DNA of 64,000 nt from Cellulomonas sp. PhB150 (lineage in GTDB: Bacteria; Actinomycetota; Actinomycetes; Actinomycetales; Cellulomonadaceae): assembly GCF_003755175.1 (NCBI RefSeq), contig NZ_RKHX01000001.1, positions 1,178,001 through 1,242,000 on the forward strand. Reading direction: 5' to 3'. The notes below the pieces were generated by a model. That model had not been told where the DNA came from, did no database searches, and saw only the letters and a program-made list of their open reading frames with translations. Every line of letters starts with the position of its first letter. Position 1 is the first letter of the stretch. Positions 44,438 through 52,795 of this stretch are shown piece by piece. The translations under genes were made by a program, and so were the position numbers.

Positions 44438-45406
44438 TCACCCGTCGCCCACCGGTCGGTCGGCCGCGCGTCGAGGCGCGGGACCGTGCGGCGCGACGGG
44501 CCGAAGGGCAGCCGCCGCGGCGCGCACGACGCGGTCGGTGAGGTCGTCGAGCGTCGGGGTCCGCAGCGCCCAGTGCTGCCAGTAGAGCGGCACGTCGAGG
44601 TGGCGCCCCGCGCGCAGCTCGACCAGCGTCCCGCGGGCCAGCGCGTCGGCCGCCGCTGCCGACGGCACCATGCCCCACCCGATCCCGGCCTCGATGAGCC
44701 GGACGAACGCGCCCTGCGACGGGACGTAGTGCACCAGCGGGGCCGCGGAGCGCCGCCCGACCGCGGCCGCCACGAAGCGTTCCTGCAGGCCATCCTCACG
44801 ATTGAAGGCCAGCAGCGGCGCCGCTGCGAACGCCTCGGCGCGCAGCCCGCCGCCGAACCACTGCGCCCTGCGCTCGGGCGCGGCGACGGCGAGGTACCGC
44901 ATCGCGCCGAGCCGCCGGACGCGGCAGCCCTGCACCGCGCGGGGGTCGGCCGTCACCGCCGCCATGACCGTGCCGTCGCGCAGCAGGTCGGCGGACAGGT
45001 CCTGGTCCTCCCGCCGCAGGTCGAGCAGGACGTCGGCCGGCAGGTCCGCGAGCGCGTCGGGGAACCAGGTGGACATCGAGTCGTCGTTCACGGCCACGGG
45101 CAGGCGCCGCATGGCCGCGGCGGAGGGCACCGGCCGCGTGCTGCCGGGAGACGGGACGAGCTGCCCGAGCGCGTCGCGTCCCAGGACGTCGATCTGGCCG
45201 GCGAGCCGCACGAGGACCTCCCCGTCCTCGGTCGGCCGGCACGGGCGCGTCCGGAGCACCAGCACGCGTCCCACCTGCTGTTCTAGCGCCTTCACGCGCT
45301 GGCTGACGGCCGACGGGGTGACGTGCAGACGCTGCGCCGCGGCGTCGAAGCTGCCCTCGTGGACCACCGCGGCGAGCGCGTCGAGCTGGTCCGGGTCGAA
45401 CGCCAT
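44438..45406 (-). CDS. LysR-family regulator of amino-acid export (LysG/ArgP type)
   Basis: 322 residues. N-terminal LysR helix-turn-helix ([35 protein letters not shown]), then the effector domain of the ArgP/LysG subgroup with its SMSTWFP substrate stretch. In Corynebacterium, LysG activates lysE when lysine or arginine accumulates. ATG 45406 is chosen because GAGGAAG lies inside the longer frame, 7 bases upstream. It is divergent from the exporter gene. Confidence 0.93.
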   Translation of the reverse strand: MAFDPDQLDALAAVVHEGSFDAAAQRLHVTPSAVSQRVKALEQQVGRVLVLRTRPCRPTEDGEVLVRLAGQIDVLGRDALGQLVPSPGSTRPVPSAAAMRRLPVAVNDDSMSTWFPDALADLPADVLLDLRREDQDLSADLLRDGTVMAAVTADPRAVQGCRVRRLGAMRYLAVAAPERRAQWFGGGLRAEAFAAAPLLAFNREDGLQERFVAAAVGRRSAAPLVHYVPSQGAFVRLIEAGIGWGMVPSAAAADALARGTLVELRAGRHLDVPLYWQHWALRTPTLDDLTDRVVRAAAAALRPVAPHGPAPRRAADRPVGDG

Positions 45407-45438
45407 GGGCCGCTTCCTCACTGTTGCTTATGGTTCTG

Positions 45439-45464
45439 TAGATTCTTGCGCTGGACTGAATCTA
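45439..45464. promoter_or_regulatory. LysR-type operator in the divergent lysG-lysE gap
   Basis: TAGATTC-N12-GAATCTA, a perfect 7-base inverted repeat containing a T-N11-A-type LysR box. It is 25-50 bases before the lysE start, next to the -10 hexamer TACGGT at 45476-45481. Confidence 0.75.
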
Positions 45465-45488
45465 CCGCAGCGCCCTACGGTCGTCGCC

Positions 45489-46085
45489 GTGCCCGCCGCC
45501 GCCCTCTCGGGTTTCCTCACCGCGCTGACGCTCATCGTCGCGATCGGTGCCCAGAACGCCTTCGTCCTGCGTCAGGGGATCCGCCGGGAGCACGTGCTGC
45601 CCGTCGTGGCCGTGTGCGCCGCCGCCGACGCGCTGCTCATCGCCGCCGGGGTCGCCGGCCTGGGAGTGCTCGTCACCGAGCACCCGGTCGCCCTGACCGT
45701 CACCCGCTACGGCGGCGCGGCCTTCCTGCTGCTGCTCGCCGTCGGCGCGGCCCGCCGTGCGAGGCACCCGGAGCACCTGGACCCCAGCGCCGACGGACCG
45801 GCGGGCCTCGGCGCCGTGCTGGGCACCTGCCTCGCGCTGACGTTCCTCAACCCGCACGTCTACCTGGACACCGTCGTCCTGCTGGGCTCCCTCGCGCACC
45901 AGCACGACCCGGGCGCGTGGGCCTTCGCCGTCGGGGCGGCGTGCGCGAGCGTCGTGTGGTTCACCGCGCTCGGGTTCGGGGCCGCGCTGCTGCGGCCGGT
46001 GTTCGCCCGGCCACGGGCGTGGCAGGTGCTCGACGTCGTCGTCGCCGTGGTGATGGCGACGCTCGCGGTCCTGCTGGTCGTCTAG
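45489..46085 (+). CDS. LysE/ArgO-type amino-acid exporter
   Basis: 198 residues with five to six hydrophobic segments. The LysE signature [11 protein letters not shown] is at about 20-30 and [14 protein letters not shown] about 118-131. It exports lysine and/or arginine. GTG 45489 follows TACGGT (45476-45481) by 7 bases: a leaderless start. Its TAG stop shares the palindrome CTAG with the stop of the convergent ABC-F gene. Confidence 0.93.
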   Translation: MPAAALSGFLTALTLIVAIGAQNAFVLRQGIRREHVLPVVAVCAAADALLIAAGVAGLGVLVTEHPVALTVTRYGGAAFLLLLAVGAARRARHPEHLDPSADGPAGLGAVLGTCLALTFLNPHVYLDTVVLLGSLAHQHDPGAWAFAVGAACASVVWFTALGFGAALLRPVFARPRAWQVLDVVVAVVMATLAVLLVV

Positions 46086-47764
46086 CGCGCGCGGGACACG
46101 CGCGCGACGTCCCACACCGGCTCGGGCGTCTCGACGACGGTGCCGTCGGCACCGAACACGAGGAACCGGTCGAACGTGCGCGTGAACCAGCGGTCGTGCG
46201 TGACGGCCATGACCGTCCCCTCGAACGCCTCGAGCCCCTGCTCCAGGGCCTCGGCCGAGTGCAGGTCGAGGTTGTCCGTCGGCTCGTCGAGGAGCAGCAG
46301 CGTCGCGCCGCCGAGCTCGAGCAGCAGGATCTGGAGCCGCGCCTGCTGGCCGCCGGAGAGCGTCTCGTAGCGCTGCTCCGCGGCGCCGACGAGCTCGTAG
46401 CGGTCGAGCGCCTTGCTCGCCTGCTCGCGGCCCATGCCGGAGCGGTGGGTGTCGCCGCGGTGCAGGATCTCCAGCAGGGTGCGACCGACGAGCTCGGGGT
46501 GCGCGTGGTTCTGCGCGAACCAGCCCGGCCGGACGCGCGAGCCGAGCGTCACCTTCCCGGTGTGGTTGACGGCGACCACCGGCGTCTCCCCCGCGGGCAG
46601 GTGCTCCGGGCCCGGGTCGGACCCGCCCGCGGCCAGCAGCCGCAGGAAGTGGGACTTGCCCGAGCCGTTCGACCCGAGCACGGCGACGCGCTCGCCGAAC
46701 CAGAGCTCGAGGTCGAAGGGCTTCATCAGGCCCGTCAGCTCAAGACCGTCGGCGACGACCGCGCGCTTCGCGGTGCGGCCGCCCCGCAGGCGGACCTTGA
46801 CGTTCTGCTCACGGACCAGCACGGTCGGTGGCCCGGCCTGCTCGAACTTGCGCAGCCGCGTCTGGGCGGCCTGGTAGCGCGAGGCGAGGCCGTCGTTGAA
46901 CGCGGACTTCGTCTTGAGGGTCAGCACGAGCTCCTTGAGCTTCGCGTGCTCCTCCTCCCAGCGGCGCAGCTGCTCCTCGAGCCGGTTGCGCCGGTCCTCA
47001 CGCGCCTGGTGGTAGGTGCCGAAGCCGCCTCCGTGCACCCACACGGAGGCGCCGACGGCGGTCGGCTCGAGGGTCGCGACCTGGGTGGCCACGCGGGCCA
47101 GCAGCTCGCGGTCGTGACTGACGAACAGCACCGTCTTGCCCGAGGCGACCAGCCGCTCCTCGAGCCACCGCTTGGTCGGCACGTCGAGGGCGTTGTCGGG
47201 CTCGTCGAGCAGCAGCACCTCGTCGGGCCCGCGCAGCAGCGCCTCGAGCACGAGCCGCTTCTGCTCGCCGCCCGACAGCGTGCGCACCTCACGGTCCTGC
47301 GCGCGGTCGAACGGGATCGAGAGCACGGCGTCGGTCACGCGGTCCCAGCCCGCCTCCGCCTCGTAGCCGCCCACGTCGGCCCAGTCGACGAGCGCCTGGG
47401 CGTAGCGCATCTGCGACGGCTCGTCGTCGACCGTCATGATCCCCAGCTCGGCGGCCGCGAGCTCGGCCGCGGCGTCGCGCACCGCGGGCGCGGCCAGCGA
47501 CGCGAGCAGGTCGCGGATCGAGCGCGCGTCGTCGACCCGCCCGATGTCCTGGCGCATGATCCCGAGCCCGCCGCTGCGGCCGACCGTGCCGGAGTGCGGT
47601 GCCTCGTCGCCGGCGACGATCCGCAGCAGCGTGGACTTGCCGGCGCCGTTGGGGCCGACGAGCGCCACTCGGGCGCCGTCCGCGACGCGGAACGTGACCT
47701 CGTCGAGCAGCTCGCGGCCGTCGGACAGGACGTAGGTCACGGAGGCGATGTCGAGGTGTCCCAC
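46082..47764 (-). CDS. ABC-F family ATPase
   Basis: 560 residues, two ABC domains and no membrane segment. First domain: [17 protein letters not shown] and an unusual Walker B DEPDNALD where ABC-F proteins normally have DEPTNHLD. The linker (about 245-320) is charged and coiled-coil-like ([22 protein letters not shown]). Second domain: [18 protein letters not shown] and [13 protein letters not shown] proteins act on ribosomes, in translation control or antibiotic protection; the variant Walker B suggests an actinobacterial subgroup. GTG 47764 is preceded at 7 bases by CACACT (47772-47777, minus). Confidence 0.9.
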   Translation of the reverse strand: MGHLDIASVTYVLSDGRELLDEVTFRVADGARVALVGPNGAGKSTLLRIVAGDEAPHSGTVGRSGGLGIMRQDIGRVDDARSIRDLLASLAAPAVRDAAAELAAAELGIMTVDDEPSQMRYAQALVDWADVGGYEAEAGWDRVTDAVLSIPFDRAQDREVRTLSGGEQKRLVLEALLRGPDEVLLLDEPDNALDVPTKRWLEERLVASGKTVLFVSHDRELLARVATQVATLEPTAVGASVWVHGGGFGTYHQAREDRRNRLEEQLRRWEEEHAKLKELVLTLKTKSAFNDGLASRYQAAQTRLRKFEQAGPPTVLVREQNVKVRLRGGRTAKRAVVADGLELTGLMKPFDLELWFGERVAVLGSNGSGKSHFLRLLAAGGSDPGPEHLPAGETPVVAVNHTGKVTLGSRVRPGWFAQNHAHPELVGRTLLEILHRGDTHRSGMGREQASKALDRYELVGAAEQRYETLSGGQQARLQILLLELGGATLLLLDEPTDNLDLHSAEALEQGLEAFEGTVMAVTHDRWFTRTFDRFLVFGADGTVVETPEPVWDVARVSRAR

Positions 47765-47879
47765 ACACTGAAGTGTGCGGGTCCGTGGGCCGACCGGACG
47801 AATCCTTTGCCGCCACCTCATCGCCGGGCTCCCGCCGGCCGATGACCAGATGACCACCACCGAGACACCAGGAGAACCC

Positions 47880-48167
47880 GTGCGCCGCACCCTCGCCGCC
47901 CTGACGCTCGTCGTCGGCCTCGTCGTCGCGCCCGCCGCGGCCGCCGAGGCGCAGGTCCACACCGCCAAGTCCTTCACGAACTGCACAGCGCTGAACAAGA
48001 CCTACGCGGGCGGTGTCGCGAAGAGCTCGAAGGTGCACAACACCAAGACCGTCGGCGGCAAGAAGGTCGCCGCGAAGTCGAAGTACAAGCCGAAGGTCAG
48101 CGCGGCCCTCTACGCCGCCAACAAGAAGATGGACCGTGACAAGGACGGCATCGCCTGCGAGCGCTGA
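47880..48167 (+). CDS. Secreted protein with excalibur calcium-binding domain
   Basis: 95 residues. Signal peptide (about 1-25, VRRTLAALTLVVGLVVAPAAAAEAQ), then an excalibur domain: FTNCTALNKTYAGGV at its start and DRDKDGIACE at its end, the calcium loop with two bracketing cysteines. A Lys-rich stretch of about 25 residues lies between. It is probably exported and cell-wall associated. AGGAGA is 4 bases before GTG 47880. Confidence 0.88.
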   Translation: MRRTLAALTLVVGLVVAPAAAAEAQVHTAKSFTNCTALNKTYAGGVAKSSKVHNTKTVGGKKVAAKSKYKPKVSAALYAANKKMDRDKDGIACER

Positions 48168-48236
48168 CGCAGCCCTCAGCCAGGCTCGCACGGGCGGACG
48201 CTGGCGGTCCGGGCCGCGGGGTGCGAGTGTCGTGTC

Positions 48237-48683
48237 ATGAGTGATGACACGTCCGGCACCAGCACCGACCCGGCCCTCGGCAGCGAGGGCGACACCGACC
48301 AGCTCCCCCGCGAGGACACGCTGGTCGACCGCGGCGTCGACGACCTGCTCGACGAGGGCTACTCCCCGCCCGAGCGTGACCGATCCACCCACTACGGCGA
48401 GACCGCGTGGGAGGAGAGCCACCGCGAGGGCATCGACCAGCGGGCCGCGCAGGAGGAGCCCGAGGTCTGGGAGCAGCGCCCCAAGATCGCCGGCGACCGC
48501 GAGGAGCTCCGCGCGGGGCGGCTCGTCGAGGACGACGGCGCCGTCGAGGCGGGCGGCACCGACAGCTTCGCGATCGACGCCGGCGTCTCCGGCGGGGCCG
48601 CGAGTGCCGAGGAGGCCGCGATCCACCTCGTCGAGGAGGAGTACGTCGACGAGGACCGCTACCGCGACGACGACGAGTCCTGA
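48237..48683 (+). CDS. Acidic DUF5709 protein
   Basis: 148 residues, strongly acidic and predicted mostly disordered. The conserved DTLVDRGVDDLLDEGYSPPER segment (about 28-48) defines DUF5709, found across actinobacteria; function unknown. EEAAIHLVEE is a second conserved patch near the end. ATG 48237 has GAGTGT 6 bases upstream, compatible with a leaderless start. Confidence 0.85.
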   Translation: MSDDTSGTSTDPALGSEGDTDQLPREDTLVDRGVDDLLDEGYSPPERDRSTHYGETAWEESHREGIDQRAAQEEPEVWEQRPKIAGDREELRAGRLVEDDGAVEAGGTDSFAIDAGVSGGAASAEEAAIHLVEEEYVDEDRYRDDDES

Positions 48684-48702
48684 ACGGCCCGTCAGCAGCA
48701 GG

Positions 48703-49572
48703 TCAGCAGCAGGGCGGCGCGGCGGCCTCGACCGAGCGGCGCGCCCGGGTCAGCTCGGCGCGGTCGGCCATCTCCTGCTCCGGCGGGTAGCTGACCTCCT
48801 CGAGCGTGAGCCCGTGCGCGGGTGCGACGTGGGTCTTGCCGTCCCGGCTGCGCCCGGCGAGCTGCTCGGCGGGCCAGTCGGTCCCGCGGCGCCCCTCCCC
48901 CACGGCGAGGCTCGCGCCGACGAGCGATCGGACCATCGAGTGGCAGAAGGCGTCCGCCTGCACGTCGGCCACCACGAGGCCCTCGTCGTCCCGGGACCAC
49001 CGGAACACCTCGAGCGTGCGGATCGTCGTCGCGCCGGGCCGCGGCTTGCAGAAGGCCGCGAAGTCGTGCAGCCCGACGAGCGGCGCGGCCGACTCCTGCA
49101 TGGCCTCGACGTCGAGCCGGCGCCGGTGCCAGACCACCGACGTGCGGACGAGGGGGTCACGGACGGTCGTGTCGTCGCAGAGCCGGTAGGTGTAGCGGCG
49201 GCGCTCGGCGGAGAACCGGGCGTCGAACCCGTCGGGGGCGTCCGTGACGCGGTGCACGACGAGGTCCGGCGGCAGCACTCCCGCCAGCCGCGCGACGAGC
49301 GCCTCGAGCAGCGGCCGATCGCCCCGGCCGCGGGAAGCCTGCAGCGCGTCGGGCTCGATGTCGATGTGCGCCACCTGACCCCGCGCGTGCACTCCCGCGT
49401 CCGTGCGGCCGGCGACCGTGGGCCGCGGCGTGGGCACCCCGCGAGGTCCGGTGCGCAGGATGGTGGCGAGGGCATCCTCCAGGACGGCCTCGACCGTGCG
49501 CAGGCCGGGCTGCTTGGCCCATCCGGCGAAGGCGGTCCCGTCGTAGGCGAGGTCAAGGCGCAAGCGGATCAC
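48703..49572 (-). CDS. truA: tRNA pseudouridine(38-40) synthase
   Basis: 289 residues. The catalytic Asp lies in AGRTDAGVHARGQV; LAYDGTAFAGWAKQ at the start and FCHSMVRSLVGASLAVGEGR near the end are TruA hallmarks. It isomerises uridines in the anticodon arm. The GTG 49572 is preceded at 6 bases by TACCGT, facing the promoter of the divergent kinase gene. The C-terminus has about 20 extra residues including CC. Confidence 0.95.
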   Translation of the reverse strand: MIRLRLDLAYDGTAFAGWAKQPGLRTVEAVLEDALATILRTGPRGVPTPRPTVAGRTDAGVHARGQVAHIDIEPDALQASRGRGDRPLLEALVARLAGVLPPDLVVHRVTDAPDGFDARFSAERRRYTYRLCDDTTVRDPLVRTSVVWHRRRLDVEAMQESAAPLVGLHDFAAFCKPRPGATTIRTLEVFRWSRDDEGLVVADVQADAFCHSMVRSLVGASLAVGEGRRGTDWPAEQLAGRSRDGKTHVAPAHGLTLEEVSYPPEQEMADRAELTRARRSVEAAAPPCC

Positions 49573-49578
49573 GCACCC

Positions 49579-49603
49579 ACGGTAGGCGGCTCCTCGCTAC
49601 GGT
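49579..49603. promoter_or_regulatory. Back-to-back leaderless promoters of truA and the ROK kinase
   Basis: TACCGT on the minus strand (49579-49584) and TACGGT on the plus strand (49598-49603) lie 6 and 7 bases before the GTG starts of truA and the kinase. The whole gap between the two start codons is only 38 bases. Confidence 0.65.
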
Positions 49604-49610
49604 GGGGCGC

Positions 49611-50375
49611 GTGACCCGCGGCCAGACCTACACGCTGGGCGTCGACTGCGGCGGCAGCGGCATCAAGGCCTCGGTGCTGGACGAGTCCGGTGTGCTGCAC
49701 GCGCCGCCCGTGCGCGTCCGGACCCCGTACCCCCTGCCGCCCGGGCGTCTCGTGGACACGATCGCCGCGCTGGCCGCGGACCTCCCGCCCGCGCACCGGG
49801 TGACCGTGGGCGTGCCCGGCATGATCCGGCACGGCGTCGTCGTCGCGACCCCGCACTACGTGACCCGCTCCGGCCCACGGTCCGCGATCGTCCCCGAGCT
49901 CGCCGACGCATGGCGCGACTGCGACGTCCGCGCGCTGCTCGAGGAGCGGCTCGGCCTGCCGACGCTGGTGCTCAACGACGCCGAGGTGCACGGGGCGGGA
50001 GTGGTGACCGGCGAGGGGATCGAGCTCGTGCTCACGCTCGGCACCGGGCTCGGCGCGGCCCTGTTCGACCGCGGCGACCTCGCCCCGCACCTCGAGCTCT
50101 CGCACGCCCCGGTGCGTCGCGGCCTCACGTACGACGTCTACATCGGCCAGGTCGAGCGGCGCAGGCTCGGCAGCACGCTGTGGTCGCGGCGCGTGCAGCG
50201 CGTGGTCGAGGGCCTGTGGCCCGTCGTGCGCTGGGACCGCCTCTACCTCGGCGGCGGCAACGCGCAGAACGTCACGCCCGCCGTGCTCGCGCGGCTGGGT
50301 GAGCGGGTGACCGTGGTGCCGAACCAGGCGGGGATCATCGGCGGCGTGCGCGCGTGGGCGCTCGGGACGGCCTAG
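49611..50375 (+). CDS. ROK-family kinase, polyphosphate glucokinase-like
   Basis: 254 residues. ASKHA/ROK features: GVDCGGSGIKASVLD phosphate-1 loop, VGVPGMIRHG, the catalytic LNDAEVHGAG and phosphate-2 loop LTLGTGLGAALF. Length and GGSGIK match polyphosphate/ATP glucokinases, but the zinc or sugar-binding ExGH region reads ELSHAP and is less conserved, so glucose as substrate is not certain. GTG 49611 is chosen from the TACGGT box 7 bases upstream. It ends in a CTAG shared with the convergent hydrolase gene. Confidence 0.85.
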   Translation: MTRGQTYTLGVDCGGSGIKASVLDESGVLHAPPVRVRTPYPLPPGRLVDTIAALAADLPPAHRVTVGVPGMIRHGVVVATPHYVTRSGPRSAIVPELADAWRDCDVRALLEERLGLPTLVLNDAEVHGAGVVTGEGIELVLTLGTGLGAALFDRGDLAPHLELSHAPVRRGLTYDVYIGQVERRRLGSTLWSRRVQRVVEGLWPVVRWDRLYLGGGNAQNVTPAVLARLGERVTVVPNQAGIIGGVRAWALGTA

Positions 50376-51079
50376 GACCGCTCGAGCTCGTCGAGCGCCT
50401 CCAGCAGCACCCGCGTGAAGCGCACGGGCTGGACGACGCTCACCAGGTGCGTCGCGCGCGGGACGACGACGAGCCGGCCGTCGCGGCACGCACCGACGAA
50501 GCGCCGCTCCTCACCGCGGAAATGGTCGAGCGCGCCGTTGACGACCCAGACGGGCACCTCGATCCGGGCGAGGTCGTCGAGCGGACGGGCCTCGCGCATC
50601 GCCCGGAGCACCGGCACGGTCGCGTCCAGCGCGTATCCCCCGGCGCCGACGTCCGCCGCGCCGACGGCCGGCAGCGTCCGGTCGACGAGGCCCTGGTTGA
50701 GCCGCGCGCCGCGGTCGGGCAGCGCCCCGATCCCCCGGGCGGCCACGCCCCAGGTCTGCAGGACCACCGGCGCGGGCCGGGTCGAGCAGCTCGCGGCCAC
50801 CAGGCCGGCGACGTGCTCGGGGTGACGTGCCGCCGCGGTGATCGCCGTGTAGCCGCCGAGCGAGAGCCCGACGAGCAGCGCGCGCCCCGCCACGTCGAGC
50901 GCGCTGCGCACCGTCTCGACGGCGCCGTCGAGGGTGAACTCCTCCTCGACCCGCGTCCCGTGCCCCGGCAGGTCCACCGCGATCGCCCGGTGGCCCGCGC
51001 GTTCGAGCGCCTCCACCTGGAAGCGCCACATGGTCCGCGACGTCCGCAGCCCGTGCACGAGCACCACCGGCATCCCCAC
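50372..51079 (-). CDS. Alpha/beta-hydrolase
   Basis: About 235 residues. The oxyanion segment VLVHGLRTSRTMW near the start, nucleophile elbow GLSLGG with Ser, acidic residue in VVNGALDHF and His in PRATHLVSVVQP complete the triad. Substrate unknown. The start is moved to GTG 51079 because TAGCGT (51087-51092, minus) lies 7 bases before it and overlaps the alternative GTG 51088. Stop shared in CTAG with the kinase gene. Confidence 0.87.
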   Translation of the reverse strand: MGMPVVLVHGLRTSRTMWRFQVEALERAGHRAIAVDLPGHGTRVEEEFTLDGAVETVRSALDVAGRALLVGLSLGGYTAITAAARHPEHVAGLVAASCSTRPAPVVLQTWGVAARGIGALPDRGARLNQGLVDRTLPAVGAADVGAGGYALDATVPVLRAMREARPLDDLARIEVPVWVVNGALDHFRGEERRFVGACRDGRLVVVPRATHLVSVVQPVRFTRVLLEALDELERS

Positions 51080-51210
51080 CGAAGCCACGCTACGCCGCTC
51101 GCTGCCGGTCAGGTGCCGCCAGCCGCCACCGGGGACCGAGCACCCGGCAAGCGGGTGATCCCAGCCTCGCGTACGCCTGTGGCGTCCATGGGTGTCCTAG
51201 AGTCCCGCGC

Positions 51211-52122
51211 ATGGCTTGGTTCTCGCGCCCCGCGCGCGTCCCGGATCCGTTGCTGGGAACGCTGACCGTCGACCAGGCAGAACAGCTGCGAAGCCTCGCT
51301 CTGCATGCGTGGACCGAGGCGGGGTTCCCGTCGCCCGATGTCCAGGGCGACCGCGTCGTCGACGGCACCGGGGCCGTCTACGGGCTCGGCAACCTGGCGG
51401 CGCTCGTCGCTGCCCTCCCCCGACGGCAGTGGGCCGCCGCGGTCCGCCATCACGCCGACACCCTCGCCGAGATGGACAGCGCCCGGGAGCCCCAGACCTT
51501 CGACGAGGTGCGCGGGCTCGTCGTCGCCCGCATCGTCCACGTCGAGGACCTGCCCGATCCCGACGCGACCGGGGCGGGACCAGCGCTGGCCGCCAACCTC
51601 GTCGTCCGTGCGGCGCTCGACCTGCCCACGCACGTCCAGATCCTCCATGACGGCGCTCGGTACGGCGGCTGGGCGGTCACCGGCCCGACCGCGCTGGCCA
51701 ACCTCGGCAGGCTGCCCGCGCCCGAGCACACGACGCACGATGCCGGGGACGGTGCTGTCGTGCACTGCTTCTTCGCCGAGGACTTCTTCGGGGCGAGCCG
51801 CCTCCTGCTGCTCGACGAGCTCCTCGCCTCGCAGGCCGGGATCGAGCGCCCCGAGCACGGCGTGCTCGTCGCCGTGCCCCACCGCCACCTCGTCGCCGTG
51901 CACGTGCTGCAGGACGCGTCGGCAGCGCGGGCCGTCGGCGCCTTGATCGGACTCGCCCAGGGCGGCCGAGACGCAGCGGGCTCGCTGAGCGCGGACGTCT
52001 ACTACCGCTCGCCCGACGGTGCGATGCAGGTCGTCACCGACGTCGACCCCGACGGCGGTACGCGCGTCGTCGTCGACGGGCCGTTCGGGGACGCGATGGC
52101 CCGGCTCGGCCTCGTCGGCTGA
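51211..52122 (+). CDS. Conserved-looking hypothetical protein, function unknown
   Basis: 303 residues, no signal peptide or membrane segment. Predicted mixed alpha/beta. A central hydrophobic stretch (LAANLVVRAALDLPTHVQILHD) and a C-terminal half with GVLVAVPHRHLVAVHVLQD and VQVVTDVD-like strands resemble proteins of the DUF1444/YtpQ type, but the similarity is weak and I do not assign a family. ATG 51211 is preceded at 7 bases by TAGAGT (51198-51203), a leaderless start. It is followed by a strong hairpin before the ribosomal operon. Confidence 0.7.
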   Translation: MAWFSRPARVPDPLLGTLTVDQAEQLRSLALHAWTEAGFPSPDVQGDRVVDGTGAVYGLGNLAALVAALPRRQWAAAVRHHADTLAEMDSAREPQTFDEVRGLVVARIVHVEDLPDPDATGAGPALAANLVVRAALDLPTHVQILHDGARYGGWAVTGPTALANLGRLPAPEHTTHDAGDGAVVHCFFAEDFFGASRLLLLDELLASQAGIERPEHGVLVAVPHRHLVAVHVLQDASAARAVGALIGLAQGGRDAAGSLSADVYYRSPDGAMQVVTDVDPDGGTRVVVDGPFGDAMARLGLVG

Positions 52123-52147
52123 CCTGGCCAACGCAACACCCGATGCA

Positions 52148-52183
52148 CGAAGGCCCGGACACCGTGTGGTGTCCGGGCCTTCG
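52148..52183. terminator. Terminator between the hypothetical gene and rplQ
   Basis: A perfect 16-base stem with a 4-base loop (52148-52163 with 52168-52183). It serves both convergent transcripts and marks the end of the rplQ operon. Confidence 0.88.
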
Positions 52184-52196
52184 ACGAGTGCTGGCG

Positions 52197-52730
52197 TCAG
52201 GCCTTGTCGGCCTTCTCGTCGGCAGCGGCCTCAGGGGCCGTCTCCTCAGCAGCGGTCTCCTCGGCGGGAGCCTCCTCGACGGGGGCCTCCTCGACCGGGG
52301 CGGCCTCAGCCTTGGGGGCAGCCTTCTTGGCGGCCTTGGTCGCCTCGCGGACGACGGCCTGCTTGGGCGAGACGGGCTCGAGGACGAGCTCGATCACGGC
52401 CATGGGCGCGTTGTCGCCCTTGCGGGGACCGATCTTCGTGATGCGCGTGTAGCCACCCTCGCGCTCGGCCATGGCCGGGGCGATCTCGGTGAACAGCACG
52501 TGCACGACGCTCTTGTCCTTGACGACGGTCATCACGCGACGACGCGCGTGCAGGTCACCGCGCTTGGCGAACGTGATCAGGCGCTCGGCGAGGGGGCGAA
52601 GGCGCTTGGCCTTGGTCTCCGTCGTCGTGATGCGCTTGTGCTCGAACAGCGCCGTCGCGAGGTTCGCGAGGATCAGCCGCTCGTGAGCCGGTCCGCCACC
52701 GAGCCGGGGACCCTTGGTGGGCGTAGGCAT
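52197..52730 (-). CDS. rplQ: 50S ribosomal protein bL17 with acidic C-terminal tail
   Basis: 177 residues. The normal bL17 core (about 1-121) starts [19 protein letters not shown] and holds [15 protein letters not shown]. After it comes a roughly 55-residue tail: first Lys/Ala (KAAKKAAPK), then repeats of [14 protein letters not shown], strongly acidic. Last gene of the rpsM-rpsK-rpoA-rplQ operon. Confidence 0.96.
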   Translation of the reverse strand: MPTPTKGPRLGGGPAHERLILANLATALFEHKRITTTETKAKRLRPLAERLITFAKRGDLHARRRVMTVVKDKSVVHVLFTEIAPAMAEREGGYTRITKIGPRKGDNAPMAVIELVLEPVSPKQAVVREATKAAKKAAPKAEAAPVEEAPVEEAPAEETAAEETAPEAAADEKADKA

Positions 52731-52795
52731 GGTCAGTCTCCTTGAGTTCCAATGATGGGCGACGCACCCGCGTCAGCGGATGCGTTCCCCCGGCG

